Origin: Candidatus Rifleibacteriota bacterium
GTDB lineage: Bacteria > Riflebacteria > Ozemobacteria > Ozemobacterales > Ozemobacteraceae
Direction of reading: 5' to 3'
Length of the DNA: 27,185 nt
Assembly: GCA_022704885.1 (NCBI GenBank)
Contig: JAKJFO010000036.1
Location: forward strand, 1 to 27,185
Shown: positions 8,852 to 16,640 of the stretch, piece by piece
How the letters are laid out: every line of letters begins with the position of its first letter
Position numbering within the stretch: the first letter of the stretch is position 1
The notes under the pieces: model-generated
Seen by the model: the letters and a program-made list of their open reading frames with translations, nothing else
What the model was told of the DNA's origin: nothing
Databases searched by the model: none
Program-made: the position numbers and the translations under genes

Positions 8852-8881
8852 CCTATACCCCATTGTGCACTTGCTTGTCAA
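8852..8881 (-). promoter_or_regulatory. Sigma-70-type promoter for the TPR/PilB-fusion operon
   Basis: Read on the minus strand, a perfect -35 box TTGACA (8881-8876) is separated by 18 bases from TATAGG (8857-8852). Transcription would start about 35 bases before the TPR start codon. The -10 box lies two bases from the -10 box of the opposing promoter. Confidence 0.55.
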
Positions 8882-8911
8882 TGGCGAAAACGTACCCTCA
8901 GGAGGGTTCTC

Positions 8912-10354
8912 ATGGATTCCACGCCCGGAATCAAGATGAAGTTCTGTGAATCTTTAGACCGCTTTGTTGCAATTAGATCATTCACTCCGGAGCAGAAGCA
9001 GCAGCTTTTCAAAAACATCAAGATAACTGACAAAAAGTCATACAAGCGGCTTATTATAAACGCTTCAGTGGTAAATTATCTCGATGAGATCGCTCCCCTG
9101 GTTTTCGGAAACAATGAATACCCGCTCCTCGGCGAGATCATCGAGCAGGAGCTTTTTAACCTTTGTATCAAGGTTAATCCGTCGCTCGACATCAAGGAAG
9201 TAACCATCCAGGTCGACGAGCAGACCGCTAAAAGCGGTGCCATCACCATGCTTGGCTCTGAATCTGAAGAAGCCAAATCAGCGCAACAGCGCTACATGGA
9301 AATCGAAAAGCACCTGCGCAAGCGCATTATCGGCCAGGACGAAGCGGTTACCGCTGTTGCCCAGGCCATCAGAAAAGCGCGCGTCGGTCTTAAAAATCCG
9401 AAACGACCGGTTGGCAGCTTTATCTTCGTCGGTCAGACCGGCGTTGGTAAAACCGAACTGGCCAAGGCTCTGTGCGAATTCATGACCGGCAGCGAAAACG
9501 ATCTCGTTCGCATTGACTGTTCAGAATTTGCCATGAGCCATGAATACGCCAAACTTATCGGTGCCCCTCCCGGTTATATCGGCCACAATGAAGGCGGCTA
9601 CCTGACCGAATCGGTTAAAAACAAGCCGAATGGCGTAGTTGTCTTCGACGAAATCGAAAAAGCACACGAAAAGGTGCATAACCTTCTTCTGCAGCTTCTC
9701 GATGAAGGCATTCTCACCGACAGCAAGGGCGAAACTGTCAGTTTCCGTGAATGTGTCATAATCCTGACCACCAATATCGGGGTTTCAGACATCACCACAG
9801 AAGAAAGCAAGCCTGGCTTCAGAGTCGAAGACTCAGCCAGCAAGGTTACCGAGAAACTCGATGACCTTTCGCATGAGAAAAAAGCCAAGATCACCCGTAA
9901 GAGCCTCGAAAAGAAGTTCCCGCCTGAATTCCTCAACCGCATCGACGACATCATCGTCTTCAGAGCCCTCGACAAGAACGACAACCGCCAGATTCTCAAG
10001 ATTCTGCTGCAGGAAGTAACCGATCGCGTTTCAGGCCTGAGCATGCGACTGGGTTTCTCAGAAGACATGCAGACTTTCCTGGTTGACAAGGGCACTGACC
10101 TCAAATACGGGGCCCGTCCGCTGCGCCGCACCATTCACCGCTACATCGAAAATCCTCTGGCTGAAGCCATTCTTACCGGCTCTTTCAGCAAGGGTGACGA
10201 TATTTCGGCCGAGTGTGGCAAAGACGCCGAAAACGAAGACTGCGCGATTTTCAAGGTAATCGGCAAGTTCGAGGTTAAAGAGCCCGAACCCTCAAAGGAG
10301 CCGCCGATTCTGCCCAAGTTCGACGACCCGCCGATCCAGGAAGAAGAAGAATAA
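8912..10354 (+). CDS. Single-module Clp-type AAA+ ATPase (ClpB/ClpC D2-like)
   Basis: A 480-residue ATPase resembling the second AAA+ module of ClpB/ClpC unfoldases, which thread proteins through a hexamer pore. Visible parts are Walker A GQTGVGKT (174-181), the pore loop PGYIGHNEGG, Walker B VVVFDE (242-247), sensor 1 'LTTNIG', the arginine finger in LNRIDD (R343) and sensor 2 GARPLRR (400-406), followed by a C-terminal D2-small domain and an acidic Pro/Glu-rich tail. The first AAA+ module of ClpB/ClpC is missing; residues 1-130 are instead an unrecognised alpha-helical region that may choose substrates. No ClpP-binding loop is obvious. I chose ATG 8912 over an upstream in-frame start at 8735 because GGAGGG lies 5 bases before it and the longer form would overlap the divergent TPR gene and its promoter. 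Confidence 0.9.
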   Translation: MDSTPGIKMKFCESLDRFVAIRSFTPEQKQQLFKNIKITDKKSYKRLIINASVVNYLDEIAPLVFGNNEYPLLGEIIEQELFNLCIKVNPSLDIKEVTIQVDEQTAKSGAITMLGSESEEAKSAQQRYMEIEKHLRKRIIGQDEAVTAVAQAIRKARVGLKNPKRPVGSFIFVGQTGVGKTELAKALCEFMTGSENDLVRIDCSEFAMSHEYAKLIGAPPGYIGHNEGGYLTESVKNKPNGVVVFDEIEKAHEKVHNLLLQLLDEGILTDSKGETVSFRECVIILTTNIGVSDITTEESKPGFRVEDSASKVTEKLDDLSHEKKAKITRKSLEKKFPPEFLNRIDDIIVFRALDKNDNRQILKILLQEVTDRVSGLSMRLGFSEDMQTFLVDKGTDLKYGARPLRRTIHRYIENPLAEAILTGSFSKGDDISAECGKDAENEDCAIFKVIGKFEVKEPEPSKEPPILPKFDDPPIQEEEE

Positions 10355-10371
10355 CTGCTTCGTTCATACAT

Positions 10372-10402
10372 AAAAAAAACCGGCATCTCGCCGGTTTTTT
10401 TT
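10372..10402. terminator. Bidirectional rho-independent terminator
   Basis: A run of 8 A, the stem CCGGC, loop ATCTC, stem GCCGG and a run of 8 T form a symmetric hairpin. It works on both strands, ending the AAA+ gene (stop at 10354) on the plus strand and the transpeptidase operon (stop at 10421) on the minus strand. Confidence 0.9.
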
Positions 10403-10420
10403 ATGGGCAGTAAATGATGC

Positions 10421-11968
10421 TCAATTCTTTTTGGCTACTCTGGTCGGAGTTTTGTCTTCATGGCGCTTCATATAGAGTTCGTAAGCTATCTGACCGGCTA
10501 TCGAAGAGGCTTTGGTGCCAGAGTGATTTTTCTGACCGGCGAGAGTGACGATGCAGAGATCGCGCCCGGTTGCTTTGGTGAAGCCGCCGAACCAGGTGTA
10601 AAGATAATTCGGCGAAGCGCCTGTCAGGGTGCCGGTTTTGCCGCCACAAATACGCGACAGGTTCGGACATCGGCTGTAACCGCCGAAACCGCGCTTGCCG
10701 GTTCCTACTGCGGTGGTGGCATACATCATCTTGTAAAGGTCTTTGGCAGTTTCGACCTTGATCGGCTGAGCCAGCTGAAATGGCTTGCGTCTGAAGATCA
10801 CTTCGTTTTTGCGCACCACATAGTCGACCAGATAGGGTTTCATGGTGCGGCCACGGTTGAGAACTGTCGAAATGATCTGAGCTACGTGAATCGGGCTGAC
10901 AAGAAAGTCACGATTGAGACCGGCTGCAGCCTGTCCCAGTTTTACCGGGTCTGACGGCAGGGTGGCCAGCGACTTGTCAACCGGCAGATCGAAGAAAAAT
11001 GGCTTATTGAAACCGTATGCCTCAGCGTATTTTTCAACCAGGCTGCGGCCGGCTTTTCGCGCAATGCGGCCATAGACGCCGTTGTGTGAGTTGGCAAAAG
11101 CTTTCCAGACGGTCATGTAGGTTTTGCCCCAGGCAAGAAAGCTGCTTTTGGCTGTAGTTTTTCCGCTGTCGATACCGGCGGAAGCGGTGATGATCTTGAA
11201 TATCGAGGCGACCGGAAAGGTCGGACGCAGTGCCCAGTTTTCGGTTCTGTATTCTTTGCTGAGAATATTGAGAGTCTGACTGCGGTGACTTGAAGTCATC
11301 GCGAGAATTTCGCCGGTCGACGGGTCTTGAATGATGCCGGCGCCGATGCGGGTCGAGTATTTTTTGAATACGTCTTCGAGCATTTTCTGAAGTGCCGGAC
11401 GTATGGTCAGCACGATATAAGTCTGTTCATCGAATTTAACGATATAGCGGTCGAGCAGCGAGGCGTATTCCCACTTGTTTTTGCTGATCGCCTCTATATA
11501 TGCCAGTGCAGAAGGAGAATTTTCGTTTGACTCGGGAGGCCGGTAGCCTGCTTCGGGTTTGCTCGCGGTTGCTTCACTGTCAACTGTATCGGCTGCAGGG
11601 TTTGCCGGAGTCATGACGATTGCAGAAGGTGCAGTTTCCTGTGCAGCTGCCGTTGCGGTTGTGACCGGCGCCATTTCTCTGGTTGCAGGCGTGAGTTCTT
11701 CCTGATCGACAGCTGCAGGGCTGTTGCTGTCTGCTGGGTTTATGCTTTTGGTGCGATATTGAATGGCGACCAGAGGTTTCTTCTGTTCCGGAGTGCCTGG
11801 CAGTGCGGCAGTTTCGATTTTGCCAGAAACATATACCGGCTTGCCGTCTTCTTCGGCAACGTAGAGAACCAGTGCGTCAACCATGCGTGAGTCGATTGCC
11901 AGTCCCATGAAGGCGATGTAGCAGACTACGCAGAGTATGTTCAGCGGTTTGAAATAGCTTGAAACCAT
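10421..11968 (-). CDS. Penicillin-binding-type transpeptidase, membrane-anchored
   Basis: Predicted D,D-transpeptidase that cross-links peptidoglycan in the periplasm. An N-terminal hydrophobic segment (about residues 8-25) is followed by an Ala/Pro/Thr-rich linker (about 60-145) and a transpeptidase domain (about 190-500). All three active-site motifs are visible: SIFK with catalytic S255 and K258, SHN (S294-N296) and KTG (K444 in GGKTGTLTG). The SIFK motif lacks the PGSTFK form common in class B enzymes, and the sequence is well short of PBP2 or FtsI because the usual N-terminal dimerisation region is replaced by the low-complexity linker. A specialised class B-like or carboxypeptidase role is possible. 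The LysM gene precedes it by 16 bases, so they are likely translated from one message. Confidence 0.87.
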   Translation of the reverse strand: MVSSYFKPLNILCVVCYIAFMGLAIDSRMVDALVLYVAEEDGKPVYVSGKIETAALPGTPEQKKPLVAIQYRTKSINPADSNSPAAVDQEELTPATREMAPVTTATAAAQETAPSAIVMTPANPAADTVDSEATASKPEAGYRPPESNENSPSALAYIEAISKNKWEYASLLDRYIVKFDEQTYIVLTIRPALQKMLEDVFKKYSTRIGAGIIQDPSTGEILAMTSSHRSQTLNILSKEYRTENWALRPTFPVASIFKIITASAGIDSGKTTAKSSFLAWGKTYMTVWKAFANSHNGVYGRIARKAGRSLVEKYAEAYGFNKPFFFDLPVDKSLATLPSDPVKLGQAAAGLNRDFLVSPIHVAQIISTVLNRGRTMKPYLVDYVVRKNEVIFRRKPFQLAQPIKVETAKDLYKMMYATTAVGTGKRGFGGYSRCPNLSRICGGKTGTLTGASPNYLYTWFGGFTKATGRDLCIVTLAGQKNHSGTKASSIAGQIAYELYMKRHEDKTPTRVAKKN

Positions 11969-11984
11969 TAAATGGACCCTGTTA

Positions 11985-12527
11985 TCAGTTTACTTTTACA
12001 GTCTGCAGCAGGCCGCTGCGGGGAACTTTGATTACACTGCCAAGTTTGAGTCCGCGTTCATCGGTAATGCGGTTGAGTCTGACCAGTGACTGCACCATCT
12101 GGGCGTTACCGAAAAGTTTGCGGGCAATTTTTTCGAGGGTGTCACCATGGATGACCTGGTATTCGACGAAGCGCTCAGAATCAGTAGAGCGAACTTTGGT
12201 GCTGTGTTCTGCGTTCGAATCTTCGGTGTCAATGCGAGCCAGTTCGAAGCTGTTGTCGCTGAAGTCGCGGGAGGCTGGCGCAAAAGCGCCTTCAGGAGCG
12301 ACTTTAACTGGTGTAGTCAGGCGTGAGCTGCTGATCAGACTGTCGATTCTGCCCACCAGAACCGGTGACGCCGGTTTTTCGATACCAGGCACGATGCCGG
12401 TATGCGGCCCGATATCGCCGTGAATGGTGAAGGCAAAAGCGATCTGAAGTGCGAACAGGCCAGCCAGGAAAAACAGGAACAGACCGAACTGCGTTTTGGA
12501 TTTGCTTTTATTTATCTGAGATTTCAT
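11985..12527 (-). CDS. LysM-domain membrane protein
   Basis: A 180-residue protein with a short positively charged cytoplasmic end, one membrane segment (about residues 13-34) and a C-terminal LysM domain (about 120-173: 'YQVIHGDTLEKIARKLFG', then 'LGSVIKVP'). LysM domains bind the glycan strands of peptidoglycan. The region between is polar and probably unstructured. AGGAGG lies 5 bases before the ATG. It sits directly upstream of the transpeptidase gene, so it may help place that enzyme on the cell wall (inference). Confidence 0.85.
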   Translation of the reverse strand: MKSQINKSKSKTQFGLFLFFLAGLFALQIAFAFTIHGDIGPHTGIVPGIEKPASPVLVGRIDSLISSSRLTTPVKVAPEGAFAPASRDFSDNSFELARIDTEDSNAEHSTKVRSTDSERFVEYQVIHGDTLEKIARKLFGNAQMVQSLVRLNRITDERGLKLGSVIKVPRSGLLQTVKVN

Positions 12528-12578
12528 GCCAACCTCCTGTACTGCTTGTTAAATTATCGGCAGTTTTGACAGCAAGGT

Positions 12579-13616
12579 TTAGGAAATTGCAGATTGAATG
12601 TTTTCGCTTTCCTGATTTTCAGCGGCGCTGACTTCTTCGACACGCATACCTTCATGCGTCAACATGGCAAAGCCGACGGCAATTACGTAAAAGTATGCGA
12701 TAAAATGGCATACCAGGCCGAAGGTAGCGGCAATTTCGTGTGAGAGTCCAAAAATTCCGTTGAGCGTGAGCACGCAGCAGAACTGGTAAATGCCGATCAT
12801 GCCAGGGCTTGACGGAATCATCGCCCCGATTGCCAGCACCGACATGAACAAAGTAGTCTGAGTGAAGGTGAAGTCTATCGAGAACATCTGCAATGACAAC
12901 CAGAGTGTAAAGAGCGACAGTCCCCAGCCGACGAACGAGGTGACCAAAGCTTTGCTGAACACCAGGGGCTTGCTGATCAAACCGAGACCGTCGATAAACG
13001 AATCTCGCGAGCGGTTGAGTTTCGTGCTGAGCTTTTCCGGCAGCAGATTGAAGACTGACGATGATATCCTGACGAACAGGCTGCGTTTGAACTGCAGAAT
13101 CAAGATGGCGATCAGTACCAGAGCGTAAAAGATAATTGCACTGATGCTGGCTTTCTCGATCAGTGGAGTGGTTTTGAAGTTCTGCAACGAAAACACCAGC
13201 ATACTGACGATGACCACGCCGTCGAGAAAGCGCTCGAAAACCACCGAACCAAAGGCTTCGCTGCCGCCGCTGACCTTCTTTTTCTTCAGGTAATAGGCAC
13301 GAAAAAACTCGCCGGCGCGCGCCGGCAGTATATTGTTGAAAAAATAACCGATCACTATGCCAAAATACGCGGTTTTAAAGGGAAACTTGCGCTCGAACAG
13401 TATCTGTTGCCATCTTAACGCCCGTACAAGGTGTTCCAGGGTGTAACTGATACAGATAATCAGGATAAATTCAAGCCTGAGGCTGGCAAGTATCGCGGGA
13501 ACATGCTTCCAGTCGACTTTCTGCAGGGCAAGCCAGAGAAAGAAAAAACTTGTAATTATTCCCCAGAATTTCTTGGATTTTAGCATAGCAGGCATGGTAC
13601 CATGTGCTCGTTTCAT
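12579..13616 (-). CDS. Integral membrane protein, LPG-synthase TM/flippase-like (UPF0104) family
   Basis: A 345-residue polytopic membrane protein with about eight hydrophobic helices. The family pattern is visible: 'LEHLVRALRWQQIL' near residue 60, 'NNILPARAGEFFRAYYL' near 95, 'FERFLDGVVI' near 128 and 'PSSPGMIGIYQF' near 270. Relatives include the membrane part of lysyl-phosphatidylglycerol synthase and proteins assigned to lipid or glycan transfer; the substrate here is unknown. The catalytic aminoacyl-transferase domain of MprF is absent. None of three in-frame ATG codons (13616, 13595, 13586) has a good ribosome site, so the exact start is uncertain. The LysM and transpeptidase genes follow on the same strand, suggesting an envelope operon. 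Confidence 0.85.
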   Translation of the reverse strand: MKRAHGTMPAMLKSKKFWGIITSFFFLWLALQKVDWKHVPAILASLRLEFILIICISYTLEHLVRALRWQQILFERKFPFKTAYFGIVIGYFFNNILPARAGEFFRAYYLKKKKVSGGSEAFGSVVFERFLDGVVIVSMLVFSLQNFKTTPLIEKASISAIIFYALVLIAILILQFKRSLFVRISSSVFNLLPEKLSTKLNRSRDSFIDGLGLISKPLVFSKALVTSFVGWGLSLFTLWLSLQMFSIDFTFTQTTLFMSVLAIGAMIPSSPGMIGIYQFCCVLTLNGIFGLSHEIAATFGLVCHFIAYFYVIAVGFAMLTHEGMRVEEVSAAENQESENIQSAIS

Positions 13617-13707
13617 TCACAAGTTTGTTCGGCTCGATCTTCATGGTTCGGTTGACAAGCCTGGTGAGTGGCAAAATCTGGAGCAGGTGACGTGGGGTGA
13701 GCCACTG

Positions 13708-14598
13708 ATGTGGACAGCAGTGCAGATTGGCGTGTGTCTGGTTTTTCTGATTCTGGTCGCATTCTGGATCGGCCGTAAACTTGGCCAGCGCCGCTTTTAT
13801 CAGATTCAGGAAGAGATGCGCGCGCTCGAACTTTCGTTCAAGAATCTGATGGAAGACATGGAAATGGTTTCAGCCCATAACATGAAGGTTCTTGAAACCA
13901 GAACCGAAGAAATCAAGGAACTGATGACCATCGCCGATCGCAAATGCATCTATGTCAACGATCTGCTCAAAGAAATGGATGAAACTTCGGCCTCGCTGCG
14001 CATGCGTAATATTGGCGGTTCGCCGGCAGTAACCAGTATTGAAACCGGCGCCGAGCGCAAGGCCTTTAAAGAAATGCAGAGCTCGCTTGAAGGGCTGTTA
14101 ACCAGGACTACCGATCTATCGGGACGCGTTGGCGAACTCGAAGAAAACCAGACGGTTTTTGCGCGCGACGATCTCGTCGATCTGGTGCGTCTCGAAGTGG
14201 CAAAACAGCTCAAAACGCTCGCCGGCGAAACCAGACCGGCGAAGAATGAAGCGGTCAGATCAGAGATCTCGTCTCAATCTGACAGTGATCGCGTCGTTCA
14301 TATGCGGCAGCCGGTTCGCGAAAATTTTGCCGCACTTCCGAAGAATGTTAAAGAGCTTCGTATCGCGCCGATCGACGAAGGAGCCAGGCTTCCGGCGATT
14401 CCCAAAAAGACCGACCTCGAGGTCGAAGCTGCGTTGCCGCGCCCTGCCGCCGGTTTTCCCGTCAATGAAGTGCTTGAGATGTATCAAAATGGTGTGACCT
14501 TGCCTCAGATCGCGCGAACACTCAATATGAGCAAATCTGAAATAGAACTGATCATCAAAATCTACGGCGAAGGCGTTAGCATGAGGAAGATTGTCTGA
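13708..14598 (+). CDS. Membrane-anchored coiled-coil protein with SwrB/DUF6115-like C-terminus
   Basis: A 296-residue protein with one N-terminal membrane helix (about residues 2-24), a long charged coiled coil (about 28-170) and a polar linker. The C-terminal 45 residues form a small helix-turn-helix-like unit ('VLEMYQNGVTLPQIARTLNM', then 'SEIELIIKIYGEGVSMRKI'). This layout matches SwrB of Bacillus (DUF6115) and DUF2802 proteins near flagellar genes, where the tail acts in export-apparatus assembly; the same role here is inference. I chose ATG 13708 because GGGGTGA lies 7 bases before it and it places the membrane helix at the start; an in-frame ATG at 13573 would overlap the divergent gene. 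A TTGACA box at 13652-13657 lacks a good -10 partner. Its stop overlaps the next start by one base. Confidence 0.72.
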   Translation: MWTAVQIGVCLVFLILVAFWIGRKLGQRRFYQIQEEMRALELSFKNLMEDMEMVSAHNMKVLETRTEEIKELMTIADRKCIYVNDLLKEMDETSASLRMRNIGGSPAVTSIETGAERKAFKEMQSSLEGLLTRTTDLSGRVGELEENQTVFARDDLVDLVRLEVAKQLKTLAGETRPAKNEAVRSEISSQSDSDRVVHMRQPVRENFAALPKNVKELRIAPIDEGARLPAIPKKTDLEVEAALPRPAAGFPVNEVLEMYQNGVTLPQIARTLNMSKSEIELIIKIYGEGVSMRKIV

Positions 14599-15701
14599 TG
14601 TCCATCAAAAGCTTGTCTCCGGCAATAAAGAACTCTCTCATCGTACTTGGTTTTATCGTCGCGGCTGGCGGCGCTTATTACCTTTCCAGCGTCATTGCGC
14701 CATTTCTGATTTCACTGGTCATCGCCTATGTTATTAACCCGGTGGTGAGAGCGCTGGTTGCCCGCAAAGTGCCGCGACCATGGGCGGTGCTCAGCGTTTT
14801 TCTCGTATGTCTGCTGATCTTCACGATTTTCGTAGTGCCATTCAGCGTTTCGATGGTTTCAGAAGCTGGCGATCTTGTCACCAAGCTGGCGAATCTCGAT
14901 GTCAAAAAACTGGCCGACAATTACAAAGGCCTTGGCCTCGATCTTTACCATAAACTCGAGGGCATTCCATACGTAAAAAACTACATCGATGAGTTTGTGC
15001 AAAGCGACCGCCTGCGCGAAATGGCGGCCCAGGGCGTAATCATGGCGCGTGATGCGGCCGTCGCTCTGTTCAAAAAAGCGCTGGGTCTGGTTGGCGGCGC
15101 ATTTTCGGGTATGTTGAACATGATTCTGATACCCATACTGGTATTCTATATTCTGCTCGATATTGACGAGATTTTTTCGAGCTTCAAACTGCTGTTACCG
15201 CCAGATTACCGCGATCGTGTGCTGGCGATAATCGGCAAGATCGATGTTCAGCTCAGTTCGCTTTTGCGCGGGCAGTTGCTCGCCAATTCGATATTTGCGC
15301 TGCTGATGATCATCGGTATCTGGCTGTCTGGCCTTAATTTTTCTTTGTTTCTCGGCCTGCTGGCCGGTATTGCCAACTTCATTCCGTATCTTGGCGGTCT
15401 GTTTACCATAATTTTTGCAGTGCTTGTCGCGATCGCGCAGTTTGGCTTTTCGGGCGCTCTGGTTGCAGCTCTGATCAAAGCCGCCATTGCCATCGCCATC
15501 ATTCAGACCGTAGACGGCTGGTATTTGCAGCCAAATGTGGTTGGCGAAAACGCCGGCCTGCACCCGCTGGTAGTGATGCTGGCGCTGGCCATTGCCGCCA
15601 ATATCGCCGGGATTCCCGGCATGCTGGTGGCGGTGCCGCTTACCGTGATTCTCAAAGTGCTCGGCCGCGAGCTCTATCACGAACTCTACGACCCGGTATA
15701 A
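14598..15701 (+). CDS. AI-2E family (PerM/UPF0118) transporter
   Basis: A 367-residue inner-membrane protein of the AI-2E exporter family, whose members export autoinducer-2 or, in other lineages, move sodium and protons. Seven to eight hydrophobic helices are present. Family signatures are 'NFIPYLGGLFTI' near residue 260 and 'GLHPLVVMLALAIA' near 320, with an amphipathic extracytoplasmic stretch at about 85-150. The ATG overlaps the upstream stop by one base (TGATG), and the ABC ATPase gene begins 3 bases after its stop, so it is embedded in an operon. The transported molecule cannot be told. Confidence 0.9.
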   Translation: MSIKSLSPAIKNSLIVLGFIVAAGGAYYLSSVIAPFLISLVIAYVINPVVRALVARKVPRPWAVLSVFLVCLLIFTIFVVPFSVSMVSEAGDLVTKLANLDVKKLADNYKGLGLDLYHKLEGIPYVKNYIDEFVQSDRLREMAAQGVIMARDAAVALFKKALGLVGGAFSGMLNMILIPILVFYILLDIDEIFSSFKLLLPPDYRDRVLAIIGKIDVQLSSLLRGQLLANSIFALLMIIGIWLSGLNFSLFLGLLAGIANFIPYLGGLFTIIFAVLVAIAQFGFSGALVAALIKAAIAIAIIQTVDGWYLQPNVVGENAGLHPLVVMLALAIAANIAGIPGMLVAVPLTVILKVLGRELYHELYDPV

Positions 15702-15704
15702 ACC

Positions 15705-16640
15705 ATGACTGCAGCCATAAAAGTAACTGACCTCAACAAGTTTTTCGGGCGCAAGCAGGTTTTGCGTGCTCTGCACTTCACCATTCCGCCCGACACCATT
15801 GCCGGCTTTCTCGGCCCCAACGGCGCCGGCAAAACCACGACCATGCGCATACTGATGGGCCTGATTCCATCTTATAAAGGCAGCCTTGAAATGCTTGGCT
15901 GCACTATTCCGTCGCAGCGCGTCGCGGCGCTCGAACAGATCGGCGCCGTCGTCGAAAATCCGACTTTTATCGAGACCATGAGCGCTTATGAGAACCTTTA
16001 CTGGTTTGGCTCGCTGTATAAGCCTCTGACTGACGCGAGAATCCATGAAGTCATCGATATGGTCGGACTGAAAGAGGCAATCAACCAGCGTTTCGGTACT
16101 TTTTCGACCGGTATGAAACAGCGTCTGGGCGTAGCCTTTGGCATTCTGCACAAGCCTCGCCTGCTCATGCTCGACGAGCCGACAAGCGGCATGGACCCGG
16201 CCGGTCGCGTGCATATGCGTGAGATTCTCAGGCGCATTCACCGCGAAGAAAAAACTTCGATTTTTCTGTCGAGCCACCTGCTCGACGAAGTGCAGCGCCT
16301 GTGCAATTACGTCGTCATCATCGACAAAGGCCTCACCGTCAGTGAAGGATACGTCGCCGACCTGCTCGCCACTCACCAGGAAAAGTGGGAAATCAGAATG
16401 CCAGACGAAGAGTTCGAGCGGGCACGCACTCTGGTCGCGGGTATGAGTTTGCCGATCAGCATCGAAAATGTGCCGCGCGGACTCGTTCTGACCATGAACG
16501 CCGGCCTGTCGGCGCAGGTAAATCAGGAACTGGTAAAGGCCGGCATAAAGGTCAACGCTCTCATTCCGCACGAGGCGTCACTTGAAGAAACCTTTATCAG
16601 GCTGACCTCCGACTCCGGCGACAAGGGAGGCAGCGCATGA
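15705..16640 (+). CDS. ABC transporter ATP-binding protein (ABC-2 exporter type)
   Basis: The 311-residue motor subunit of an ABC exporter. Motifs in order are Walker A GPNGAGKT (37-44), the Q-loop area, the signature FSTGMKQRLG (about 133-142), Walker B LLMLDEPTSGMDP (about 152-164) and the H-loop SSHLL. The C-terminal 85 residues are the regulatory tail seen in the NatA/BcrA/CcmA group. The variant signature is normal for this group. It overlaps the permease gene by four bases (ATGA), so the two surely work together. Substrate unknown; antibiotic, lipid or sodium export are family precedents. Confidence 0.94.
   Translation: MTAAIKVTDLNKFFGRKQVLRALHFTIPPDTIAGFLGPNGAGKTTTMRILMGLIPSYKGSLEMLGCTIPSQRVAALEQIGAVVENPTFIETMSAYENLYWFGSLYKPLTDARIHEVIDMVGLKEAINQRFGTFSTGMKQRLGVAFGILHKPRLLMLDEPTSGMDPAGRVHMREILRRIHREEKTSIFLSSHLLDEVQRLCNYVVIIDKGLTVSEGYVADLLATHQEKWEIRMPDEEFERARTLVAGMSLPISIENVPRGLVLTMNAGLSAQVNQELVKAGIKVNALIPHEASLEETFIRLTSDSGDKGGSA

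Noticed and set aside
8735..8911. Longer N-terminus for the AAA+ ATPase.
   Set aside because: It would overlap the divergent TPR gene and its promoter; GGAGGG just before ATG 8912 fits a true start far better.
13573..13707. Longer N-terminus for the SwrB-like protein.
   Set aside because: Overlaps the start of the divergent membrane-protein gene and puts 45 polar residues before the membrane helix; ATG 13708 has a good ribosome site.
15195..16571. A 458-codon open frame on the minus strand opposite the transporter and ABC ATPase genes.
   Set aside because: It is antisense to two clear family proteins, has a composition rich in His, Arg and Gln typical of shadow frames, no ribosome site and no recognisable motif.
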